A DNA stretch of 64,000 bases from Actinospineispora acaciae DSM 45401 (lineage in GTDB: Bacteria; Actinomycetota; Actinomycetes; Mycobacteriales; Pseudonocardiaceae). Below the pieces are notes generated by a model. It worked only from the letters and a program-made list of their open reading frames with translations, was not told the origin of the DNA and searched no databases. The stretch is from assembly GCF_000620785.1 (NCBI RefSeq), contig NZ_JIAI01000005.1:248001-312000 (forward strand), given 5' to 3'. Numbering within the stretch: the first letter of the stretch is position 1; each line of letters begins with the position of its first letter. Positions 47,364 to 55,700 of this stretch are shown in pieces. The position numbers and the translations under genes were made by a program.

Positions 47364-48023
47364 ATGCCCGAGCTCATCCCACTCGCCGCCGCCGTCGCCC
47401 CGGTCCGCGTCCGGCATTGCCGGCTGATCGACGAGGCCGCGCGCTGGGCGACCGAGCGCGGCACCCCGATCGGTGCCGACCTGTTCGCGCTCATCTGCGC
47501 CGGTGCCGACCGATTCGACGACGCGGGCGGCGATCCCATGCTCTGCTGGACCAGGACCGGCGTCTACCGGTTGCTGCGCATCGGCATCCCGAACTGGAGC
47601 ACCGTCAACGGCTGCATCTGGCCGGTCGAGGTGGTGCCGGCCGCCTGGCACTGGCTCGACTTCCTGTACGACACCCGCCGGATGGACCCGGCCAGCGACC
47701 CGTTGTGGGAGCTGCGCAAGCCGCTGATCTGCTACGGCGGGCTGGACTTCGACGGCCGACCGCGCCCCGAGGACGAGCGCTCGCCGATCCCGTGCGAGTG
47801 CCACCTGCCCTACCGCGAGGCCGCCGAGTACCTAGGCCGCGAGGCGGTACGTGCGGAGGCCGGTGGACGGGACTTGTTCGCGTCAGGCCCGAATCCGGCA
47901 TACGACGGGTTCGACCCGGCTACCCTCGGGCGGCAATGGACGAGCGACCCACCACCCGCGCGCCGGGCACGTTCCCGGCCGGGGACCGCCCGCCGCAGGC
48001 GCCCGGCCACGAAGAAGCGGTAG
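47364..48023 (+). CDS. Uncharacterised protein under a LexA box (predicted SOS gene)
   Basis: 219 residues from ATG 47364, with AAGGAGG 5 nt upstream. No family recognised. RHCRLIDEAARWATERGTPI and ADLFALICAGADRF are helical; the middle has WTRTGVYRLLRIGIPNWSTV and a tryptophan-rich stretch (CIWPVEVVPAAWHWLDFLYD), then PIPCECHLPYREAAEYL. The last ~25 residues are Arg/Lys/Pro-rich. Not a known SOS protein (not RecA, LexA, ImuA/B, DnaE2 or a division inhibitor I can name). Its 3' end overlaps the next gene by 88 nt in another frame, which is unusual; the terminal basic tail may be an extension. Confidence 0.65.
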   Translation: MPELIPLAAAVAPVRVRHCRLIDEAARWATERGTPIGADLFALICAGADRFDDAGGDPMLCWTRTGVYRLLRIGIPNWSTVNGCIWPVEVVPAAWHWLDFLYDTRRMDPASDPLWELRKPLICYGGLDFDGRPRPEDERSPIPCECHLPYREAAEYLGREAVRAEAGGRDLFASGPNPAYDGFDPATLGRQWTSDPPPARRARSRPGTARRRRPATKKR

Positions 48024-48811
48024 CGCCGGCGCGGCCGCGCTGGCCGGTGCGGGTGGTCGCGGGGCTGGTGCTGCTGGTCGCCGCCGCGCTGTTGTGGCCG
48101 TTCTCCGGCTGGTCATGGTGGCCGGTGCTGGGCGGGCTCGGCGTGCTGGTGCTGCTGTACCTGTTGCGGCTGGACCGGCTGCTCTTCGGCTGGGCGCCGC
48201 ACCTGGCCGGCCTGGTCACCGTGGTGCTGATGGCCGCCCGCAGCGACCCGTGGGCATGGGGGCTGGCCGGCGGCATCGCGGTGCTCGGAGTCGGGCTGGC
48301 CCGGCTTCCGGACCGGCGGGTGCTGGCGGCCGGGGTGGCGCTGGTCGTCGTGTTCGGTGTCGGGTACGGGGTGAGCCACTTCCGCACGGCCGAGGAGCAG
48401 CGCGCCGAGCAGGCCCGCGGCGGCGCGGAGCGGGCGGCGAACGTGATGGCCCTGCCCGCCGAGCTGATTGCCGGCTCGCTGGCCAACAGCATCGCCGCCG
48501 GCGACGACGCGACGGCCTGCGCGCTGCTCGGCGTGCCGGCCAGGGACCAGTTCGCCGCGTCGGTCGGCGCGCCGGACTGCGCATCCGCCGTCCGCATGCT
48601 CGCCGCCCAGGTGACCGACCCCACCGCCTACCGAAACGTCAGGCTGCCGTCCGGAGCGGTCGTCAAGCAGTCCGCGACCCCCTCTCTGGACGCCTGCCGA
48701 GCGACGTTCCCGCCGTCCGTGTCCGCGCCCGGGCCCCGACTCGGTCGGTTCGAGCTGCGCCGGTTCGACGCCGACCGCTACCTGATCGCCGCCTACGCCC
48801 CCTGCCGCTGA
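47936..48811 (+). CDS. Membrane protein of unknown function
   Basis: 291 residues. A polar, Pro-rich N-terminus (~35 residues) is followed by about five hydrophobic segments (VRVVAGLVLLVAAALLW, WPVLGGLGVLVLLYLLRL, LAGLVTVVLMAA, GLAGGIAVLGVGLA, VLAAGVALVVVFGVGYG) and then a ~120-residue extracytoplasmic domain with cysteines (ACALLGVPARDQF, PDCASAVRML, LDACRATFPP, YAPCR) resembling the NTF2-like/DUF tails of actinobacterial wall proteins. ATG 47936 follows TACCCT by 9 nt. Overlaps the preceding ORF by 88 nt. No function can be assigned. Confidence 0.7.
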   Translation: MDERPTTRAPGTFPAGDRPPQAPGHEEAVAPARPRWPVRVVAGLVLLVAAALLWPFSGWSWWPVLGGLGVLVLLYLLRLDRLLFGWAPHLAGLVTVVLMAARSDPWAWGLAGGIAVLGVGLARLPDRRVLAAGVALVVVFGVGYGVSHFRTAEEQRAEQARGGAERAANVMALPAELIAGSLANSIAAGDDATACALLGVPARDQFAASVGAPDCASAVRMLAAQVTDPTAYRNVRLPSGAVVKQSATPSLDACRATFPPSVSAPGPRLGRFELRRFDADRYLIAAYAPCR

Positions 48812-48823
48812 CCGCCGCGCGGG

Positions 48824-49246
48824 TCAGGGCACGATCTCGCTGTTGTGCCGGCGGTAGATGCCGGCGAGGAGCTCGGGGTCGGGCGGGCCGGTCGCGCTCA
48901 GTGCGGCGCCGATGTCGGACATGAAGCTCAGCGCGCCGCCGGGCGTCCAGATGCCGAGCACGCGGGTGGGCCGGTCACCGGGGTTGGCGAAGGTGTGCCG
49001 CACCCCGCGCGGGGCCAGGATCAGCCCGCCGGTGGGCACCGGCACCGGTTCGTCGCGGCCTCGCACCATGGCCAGCGTCCCGGAGATCACATACAGGGCC
49101 TCGTCGAAGTCGTGGTGGACGTGCGGCGGTGGCCCGGCGAACCCGGCCGGCACGCTCAGCTCGCCGATGGCCACCCCGGCGCACTCGCCGAGCACCCGCA
49201 AGGCGTCGCCGGCGTACGGGATCACCCGCACCTCGCCCGTGTCCAC
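48824..49246 (-). CDS. Cupin-domain protein
   Basis: 140 residues, single conserved barrel. Motif 1 PPPHVHHDFDEALYVISG and motif 2 LAPRGVRHTFANPGD supply the His/Glu metal ligands. A C-terminal extension LAGIYRRHNSEIVP is shared with small quercetinase-like cupins. Could be a dioxygenase, isomerase or sensor; nothing in the neighbourhood narrows it. Start GTG 49246. Confidence 0.83.
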   Translation of the reverse strand: MDTGEVRVIPYAGDALRVLGECAGVAIGELSVPAGFAGPPPHVHHDFDEALYVISGTLAMVRGRDEPVPVPTGGLILAPRGVRHTFANPGDRPTRVLGIWTPGGALSFMSDIGAALSATGPPDPELLAGIYRRHNSEIVP

Positions 49247-49313
49247 CGACCCACCCTGCCGTCGCCCCGGCCCGGGGGCAAGAGCCCGGCTCGGTCGAGC
49301 GCGCCCGGACGAG

Positions 49314-51584
49314 TCAGTTGGGGCCGGACGCGGACTCGGGTGAGGTCGGCTCGGTGCCGGAGGGGCGGGCGCCGTTGGAGTGGCCGTTGGTGTGCGGGTC
49401 GCCGCGCTTGACGGACTCGAGCAGCATCTGCGACACGTCGAGCACCTGGACGTCCTCGCCGACGCCGGAGTTCTGCTTCTCGGTCAGCCCGTCGGTGAGC
49501 ATGACCCGGCAGAACGGGCACCCGGTGGCGATCTGCTTGGCCTCGGTGGCCAGCGCCTCCTCGGTCCGGGCCAGGTTCACCCGCTTGCCGATCTTCTCCT
49601 CCATCCACATCCGGGCACCGCCCGCGCCGCAGCACATCGAGCGGTCCGCGTGCCGGGGCATCTCGGTCAGGGTGGCACCGGACGCGCCGACCAGGTCACG
49701 CGGCGGGGTGTAGACCTCGTTGTGCCGGCCCAGGTAGCACGGGTCGTGGAAGGTCACGTCCGGACCGCCCTCGGCCGGCGCCGCCACCGGCACCAGCTTG
49801 CCCTCGCGGACCAGCTTGTTCAGCAGCTGGGTGTGGTGCACCACCTCGTAGTTGCCGTCCAGCTGCGGGTACTCCCTGCCCAGGGTGTTCATGCAGTGCG
49901 GGCAGGTGGTGACGATCTTGCGGCGGCCGGGCTCGCGGCCCTCGAAGACCGTGTTGAGCACCTCGACGTTCTGCTGCGCGAGCATCTGGAACACGAACTC
50001 GTTGCCGGAGCGCCGCGCCGGGTCGCCGGTGCAGGTCTCCTCGGTGCCCAGCACGACGTAGTTCACGCCGGCCCGGTGCAGCAGCTCGGCGGTGGCCCGC
50101 ACGGTCTTCTTGGCGTTGTCGTCGAACGCGCCGGCGCAGCCCACCCAGAACAGGTACTCGACGTCGTCGGCCAGCTCGCCCTCGTACACCGGGACCGTGA
50201 AGTCGAGCCCCTTGGTCCACTCCAGCCGGTCCTTGGCGTTCTGCCCCCACGGGTTGCCCTTGTTCTCCAGGTTGCGGAACAGCACGCCCAGCTCGGTGGG
50301 GAACTCCGACTCGATGAGCACCTGGTGGCGGCGCATGTCGATGATGTGGTCCACGTGCTCGATGTCGACAGGGCACTGCTCAACGCAGGCCCCGCACGAC
50401 GTGCACGACCACAGCACGTCCGGGTCGATCACACCGCCGGCCTCGGCCGTGCCCACCAGCGGCCGCGCGGCCTGCTCCGGCCCCGACCCGTGCACCCGCT
50501 CGAACCCGGACTCCGGCACCCCGTGCCCGTTCGTGCCACCGGCCACCCCGGAGACCTCGACCGAGCCCTCCTCCGGCATGTCCTTGCCGCCGATCAGGTA
50601 CGGGGCCTTGGCGAACAGGTGGTCCCGCAGGTCCATGATCACGAGCTTCGGGGACAGCGGCTTGCCCGTGTTCCACGCCGGGCACTGCGACTGGCATCGC
50701 CCGCACTCGGTGCAGGTGGCGAAGTCGAGCATGCCCTTCCAGGTGAAGTCCTCGATCTTGCCGCGGCCGAAGATGTCGTCCTCGCCCGGATCCTCGAAGT
50801 CGATCTTCTTGCCGCGCGACTCCATCGGCAGCAGCGGGCCGAGCGCCTTGGGCAGCCGCTTGGCCGAGACGTTGATCGGCGCCACGAAGATGTGCAGGTG
50901 CTTGGAGTACAGCACGATGATCAGGAACGCCAGCATCACGCCGATGTGCAGGATCAGCCCGACGCTCTCCAGCGCGTTCAGCACCCCTGGCGACACGCCG
51001 GCGAACAGCTTCCCGATGCCGATCGAGACCCACGCGCCCGAGGTGTACGGGAAGTTCCCGGCCGCCGACGCCACCGCCCGGAAGAAGAACAGCGTCCAGA
51101 TCACGTTGAAGATCATGAACAGGATGAGCCAGGCCGGGCCGGTGTGCGAGCCGTAGAACCGCGACTCCCGCTGCCGCCGCTCCGGCGCCTGCCGCACCCG
51201 GATGACGGCGAACACCACCAGCGAGACCAGCACGGCCACCGCGATGAAGTCCTGCAGGAAGCCGAGCGCGCCCCACTGCCCGATCAGCGGGATGTGGAAC
51301 CGCTCGTCGAACAGCGCGCCGTACGCCTCGATGTACACCGTGAGCAGCAGCACGAACGCCCAGAACGTGAAGAAGTGCGCCAGCCCCGGCACCGACCACT
51401 TGAGCAGCTTGCGCTGCCCGAACACCTCGACCAACTGCGCGCGCAGCCGGCCGCCGATCTGGTCGGTCCTGTCATGTGCCGGCTGCCCGGAGCCGATCAG
51501 GCGGTACAGCCACCACGCCCGCCGGGCGGCGACGGCCAGCACGAGCACGGTCACGGCCAGGCCGATCACCATTCGCGCGATCAC
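49314..51584 (-). CDS. Membrane-bound (Fe-S) oxidoreductase, HdrD/GlpC-like (Rv0338c type)
   Basis: 756 residues. Five to six N-terminal membrane helices (residues ~1-230, including a cytochrome-b-like histidine pattern WSVPGLAHFFTFWAF and HIGVMLAFL), then two 4Fe-4S ferredoxin motifs (CTECGRCQSQCP and CTSCGACVEQCP) and two CCG domains (CPHCMN ... DPCYLGRH ... SMCCGAGGARMW, TGCPFC). This is the architecture of quinone-linked Hdr-type reductases; in mycobacteria the homologue is essential and of debated role in electron transfer. C-terminal tail is disordered. GTG 51584 has GGAGG 8 nt upstream. Confidence 0.9.
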   Translation of the reverse strand: MIARMVIGLAVTVLVLAVAARRAWWLYRLIGSGQPAHDRTDQIGGRLRAQLVEVFGQRKLLKWSVPGLAHFFTFWAFVLLLTVYIEAYGALFDERFHIPLIGQWGALGFLQDFIAVAVLVSLVVFAVIRVRQAPERRQRESRFYGSHTGPAWLILFMIFNVIWTLFFFRAVASAAGNFPYTSGAWVSIGIGKLFAGVSPGVLNALESVGLILHIGVMLAFLIIVLYSKHLHIFVAPINVSAKRLPKALGPLLPMESRGKKIDFEDPGEDDIFGRGKIEDFTWKGMLDFATCTECGRCQSQCPAWNTGKPLSPKLVIMDLRDHLFAKAPYLIGGKDMPEEGSVEVSGVAGGTNGHGVPESGFERVHGSGPEQAARPLVGTAEAGGVIDPDVLWSCTSCGACVEQCPVDIEHVDHIIDMRRHQVLIESEFPTELGVLFRNLENKGNPWGQNAKDRLEWTKGLDFTVPVYEGELADDVEYLFWVGCAGAFDDNAKKTVRATAELLHRAGVNYVVLGTEETCTGDPARRSGNEFVFQMLAQQNVEVLNTVFEGREPGRRKIVTTCPHCMNTLGREYPQLDGNYEVVHHTQLLNKLVREGKLVPVAAPAEGGPDVTFHDPCYLGRHNEVYTPPRDLVGASGATLTEMPRHADRSMCCGAGGARMWMEEKIGKRVNLARTEEALATEAKQIATGCPFCRVMLTDGLTEKQNSGVGEDVQVLDVSQMLLESVKRGDPHTNGHSNGARPSGTEPTSPESASGPN

Positions 51585-51953
51585 GGTTGTTCCTCCCAGG
51601 GTGTACTGCCGGTGAAGGGTAGACCCCGTACGAGCTGGGCGCTTGGGATGCTACGCACGTCACGATCCCTGCCTACTGGACGGTAACAAGGCGCGCGCGG
51701 GTTCTGGGTGGGCGTTGTGTCACACCAGCCGTTGTCATACGTGTGATTACTCCGTTCGTGGCGAAATACCGGTATTCCAGCGTTATCACCCACCCGCATG
51801 GCTGTGCGCGGGCGCCGCCCGTGGATTTCGCTGCATTCCCGCGTGTCGTCCTCGCCTGACCTCCCACGATTCGGGCGCCGATCGTCCTAGGATTCGTCAC
51901 GCCGACGTGGTACCCGCGCGCGTTCGTCGGCGCAGTAGACCTGAGGAGCCGTC
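51585..51953. other. 369-bp divergent intergenic region (Fe-S oxidoreductase / T4SS-like operon)
   Basis: No ORF worth keeping. Contains minus-strand RBS and TACCCT for the Fe-S gene, two palindromes (51735-51746 and 51765-51776), a comparatively AT-rich stretch around 51720-51790, plus-strand TAGGAT (51888-51893) and the GAGGAG ribosome site of the first T4SS-like gene. Confidence 0.6.
51735..51776. promoter_or_regulatory. Pair of palindromes in the divergent control region
   Basis: TCATACGTGTGA (51735-51746, one mismatch) and AATACCGGTATT (51765-51776, perfect), centres 30 bp apart, i.e. about three helical turns. Candidate operator sites for the T4SS-like operon. Confidence 0.4.
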
Positions 51954-52232
51954 ATGACCAGCCTGTACGCGGCCGCGGCCGGCTACCGTCTCTTGGCTCA
52001 GGAGGGTCAGCTCGGCACCAACAACCTGCAGCAATGGATCCAGGGCAACATCGTTCCGCTGCTGCTTTTGGCGATCGCCGTCATCCTGCTGTGGATCGGC
52101 GGCCGGGGGGACAACGCCGGGGTGGCCCGGCGCAGTGTCGGTCTCGTCGTCGGGCTTGTCGCGCTGGGCATCGCCGTGTCGGGCAAGGCCGGCGAGGTCG
52201 GCAAGTTCCTGGCCAGCCTCATCGTCGGGTGA
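51954..52232 (+). CDS. Small two-helix membrane protein (possible VirB2/pilin-like subunit)
   Basis: 92 residues: N-terminal segment with AAAAGYRLLAQEG, then two hydrophobic helices (NIVPLLLLAIAVILLWIGG and VGLVVGLVALGIAVSG) separated by a short polar turn, the size and topology of VirB2/TrbC-like subunits. ATG 51954 has GAGGAG 6 nt upstream. First gene of a row encoding T4SS-type parts on the same strand, 101 nt before the PrgI-like gene. The VirB2 suggestion rests on topology and context only. Confidence 0.65.
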   Translation: MTSLYAAAAGYRLLAQEGQLGTNNLQQWIQGNIVPLLLLAIAVILLWIGGRGDNAGVARRSVGLVVGLVALGIAVSGKAGEVGKFLASLIVG

Positions 52233-52333
52233 GTGCGTGAGTTCGCGGCCCGTCACCCATCCGCGCCCGCCTGGTCCAGCTCCGGCGGGCGTTCGGCTTC
52301 CCTGGCCGGTCGGGGCGGCCCCGTTGATGCGAG

Positions 52334-52750
52334 GTGAGCGCGTTGCGGGTGCGCACTGACGACGAGATCTACCGGATCGACCAGGTGTGGCTCGGCCCGC
52401 CGAGGGCGACGTTCCCGTGGCGGGCCACGTACGCCAGCTACCTCACTGGATTCCTGATCTTCATCGCGGTGCTGTTCGTGCAGCGGCGGGTCGGGATCCA
52501 CTTCGACATCCTGCCCACCGCGTGGGCGCTGGTGATCACCGTCGCGCTCACCCGGCTGATCTCCCGCAAGGTCAACTACGAGAAGGGCGTCGTGCACCTC
52601 TTCGAGCACTTCTGGTTCGAGGTCACCGGCCCTCGGCAGCGCACGGTGCACCGGGGCGGCGCGGTCCGCAACGGCCACGTGCGGGTGCGGCGCGAGCTGC
52701 CCCGGCGGCCGCGCGCCGACTACCGGCGAGACCGGAGGGGCGGCCGCTGA
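52334..52750 (+). CDS. PrgI/VirB3-like membrane protein
   Basis: 138 residues. Two adjacent hydrophobic segments near residues 34-70 (YLTGFLIFIAVLFVQ and ILPTAWALVITVALTRLIS) follow a short N-domain (RTDDEIYRIDQVWLGPPRA); the C-terminus is basic. This matches the PrgI/SCO6880-neighbourhood proteins that occupy the VirB3 place in Gram-positive type IV systems and lie in front of the VirB4 ATPase gene. GTG start taken from family-like N-terminus; the stop overlaps the ATPase start (TGATG). Confidence 0.75.
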   Translation: MSALRVRTDDEIYRIDQVWLGPPRATFPWRATYASYLTGFLIFIAVLFVQRRVGIHFDILPTAWALVITVALTRLISRKVNYEKGVVHLFEHFWFEVTGPRQRTVHRGGAVRNGHVRVRRELPRRPRADYRRDRRGGR

Positions 52751-55700
52751 TGTTCGGCAACAAGCAGCCGGCCCGTCGCCCGGCCCGGGTGGCGAAGGCG
52801 CAGAAGCCCCGCACTCCGGCGAAGTCGGCCGCCAAGGCACCCGCGCGCCAACAGCCGGCCAGGCCGCCGGCCCCGTCGAAGGGCCAGAAAGGCAAGGTCG
52901 CGCGTTCGCGGGCCGGCGAGTCGGCGGTGCCGAACTACGTGCCGAGCATCAACCTGCGCTCCGTCGACGGCCACCTGACCCGTACCGGGAGCCAGGTGAT
53001 GGCCTGGTACCGGCTGGCGCCGCAGGCCTGGAGCTTCCGCAGCGACAGCCAGCGCGAGCTGCTCATCCACCAGATCGCCGCCCAGCTCGGCGAGCTGCAG
53101 GGGCGCTGGCTGCACCTGCGGGTGACCACCCGCCCGTACCCGGTGCACATGTGGGCCGAGGCGTTCGACCACAACGCGCTGGGCCGCCCGCCGGACGTGG
53201 CGGGCGCGCTGGGCTGGGACGGTTTCCTGGAGGGCGAGCAGCGGCACCTGATGGGCCTGTCCATGTCGGACAAGGAGGTGTTCCTGGGCGTCGAGGTGTC
53301 CGGCCGGGGCACCCTGGATCGCTGGGTGGAGCGGGCCGCGCCGGTGCTCGGCAAGCTGGTGCCCGGCGCGGTGGCCGCCGAGCTGGCCGCGCTGCGCTCA
53401 GAGGTCAGGCACATCGACGAGCTGGTCGCCGGCACCGGGCTGGACGCCGTGCCCGCGCACGCCGACGACATCGCCTGGCTGATGCACAGGTCCTGCGCGC
53501 TCGGCCTGCCCGCGCCGAGGACGCTCGCCTCCGTACCCGGCGGCCGCTGGGAGACCGAGGACCTGGCCGCCTTCACCGACGGCGTGGAGCTGCACCAGGA
53601 GCCGTACGCCCCGACCGTGCGGGTGACCGGCCGGCTGCGCAGCCAGACCGTCACCAGGCACGTGGCGGTGCTCTCGGTCGGGCTGATGGACGGGCTGCGC
53701 ATCCCCGAGGTGGACGACCCGTGGATGCAGCGCAGCGACCGGCTGTCGTTCCCGGTGGAGTGGTCCGCGCGGATGTACATCCGCCGCCCCGAGGACGTGA
53801 CGGGCGAGCTGCAACGGCAGATGGGCAAGGTCCGCTCCCAGATCCGCCACTACACCCACGACCACGACCTGGACCCGCCGATGTCGCTGGCCCGCCAGGC
53901 CGACCGGGTGCTGGAGATCGAGGACGAGCTGTCCAGCGGGCTGACCCAGACCAACACCCGGCTGTTCGGCTGGTGGCGGATCGCGGTGGCCGGCCGGGAC
54001 GAGGCCGAGGCGGTGTCGCGCGCCCAGCAGGTGCTGGAGATCTACCGGCCCAAGGTGGCCATCGAGCACCCCGAGGCGCAGTACCGCTACGCCCGCGAGT
54101 TCATCCCCGGCGAGCCGCTGGCCTCCACCGCCTACCGCCGCCGAGGCTCGGTGACCTGGGCCGCCGCCGCCGTGCCGGCCGCCACCGCCGCCGTCGGCGA
54201 CCGGCGCGGGATCATGCTCGGCGAGACCTGCACCGCCACCCGCCGCCCGGTGGCCTGGGACCCGTGGATGGCCCAGGAGGTCCGCCGCGCCTCCGGGTTG
54301 ACCGCGATCGTGGGCGGTTTGGGCTCTGGCAAGGCGCTGGCGTTGGATACGCCCCTGCCCACGCCGACCGGCTGGACCACGATGGGTGAGGTCGAGGTCG
54401 GAGACGAGCTGCTGGACCGAGACGGAAGGCCCACCCGGGTGGTCGCCGCCACCGAGGTGATGCACGGCCGGCCCTGTTACGACGTGGTGTTCTCGGATGG
54501 TTCAGTGATCAGGGCTGATGCCCAGCACGAGTGGCTCACCCGAACCCGCAAGGACTGGAAGGCCGCCGACCGGCTCGACAAGCGGCTCGATCGCCTGGTC
54601 GCCGCCGGGTCGCGGCCGGAACGGTCAGTTGCGCCAGGCCTGTGCCACTGCGGATGCGGATCGCAGACGAACCGAACGGTGCACGCGCGATCCGCGCACG
54701 GCATGGCTGCGGGAGACCACTTCAAGTATCTGAAGGGGCACAGCCGACGGGGTGAGACGTCGGTCGTACTCAGTGGGCGGCCGACGGTGCACACGACCGA
54801 GGAGATCGCCGCATCGATCATCTCGGGCCGACAGAACAACCATGCTGTCCCGGTCGCACGAGCATTCGACCTACCCGTGGCGGATCTTGCGGTCGACCCG
54901 TATGTCCTGGGCGCCTGGCTCGGCGACGGGACATCGTGCCGGGCGGAGATCACCGCGTACGACCCTGAGATCATCGCGGAGATCGAGCGGACCGGCCAGG
55001 AATGCCGGCCGCATCTGGCCCCTCATCACTACGGCCTCCCGGGCGGCCTTCAACAAAGGCTGCGCGATATCGGAGTGCTGGACAACAAGCACATTCCGCG
55101 CCAGTACCTGCGCGCCTCACATGCTCAGCGGCGTGCTCTGCTGGCCGGGCTGCTGGACACCGACGGCTACTGCACGAAGACGGGGACCGTCGAGTTCAGC
55201 GTCACCAGCGAACGGCTCGCTCGTGAGACCAGAGAACTGATCTTGAGCCTGGGCTACCAGGCCAGGATGCGCACCACGCCGTGCAACGGGCGCAGCCCGG
55301 AGACCTCGACCGCGTACACGGTGGCCTTTACGACATCAGACCCGGTATTTCGACTGCCTAGGAAGGCCGCCAGGATCAACTCGAAGATCCGGTCGACCAA
55401 CGGGTACCGCTACATCGTCGACGTGGTTCCGGTCGAGTCGGTGCCGGTGCGCTGCGTCCAGGTCGACAACGACGAGCACCTGTACCTGGCCGGGGAGACG
55501 TGCATTCCGACGCACAACTCCTTCCTGACCGGGCTGATCGTGTACAAGACGCTGCGCGCCGGGGCACAGTGGACGGTGCTCGACCCGTCCGGGCCGCTGG
55601 CCGAGCTGACCAGGCTGCCCGAGCTCGCGCCGTTCTCCCGGCACATCAACCTGCTGCGCGCCGACCCCGGCATCCTCAACCCGTACCGGGTGGTGGCCGA

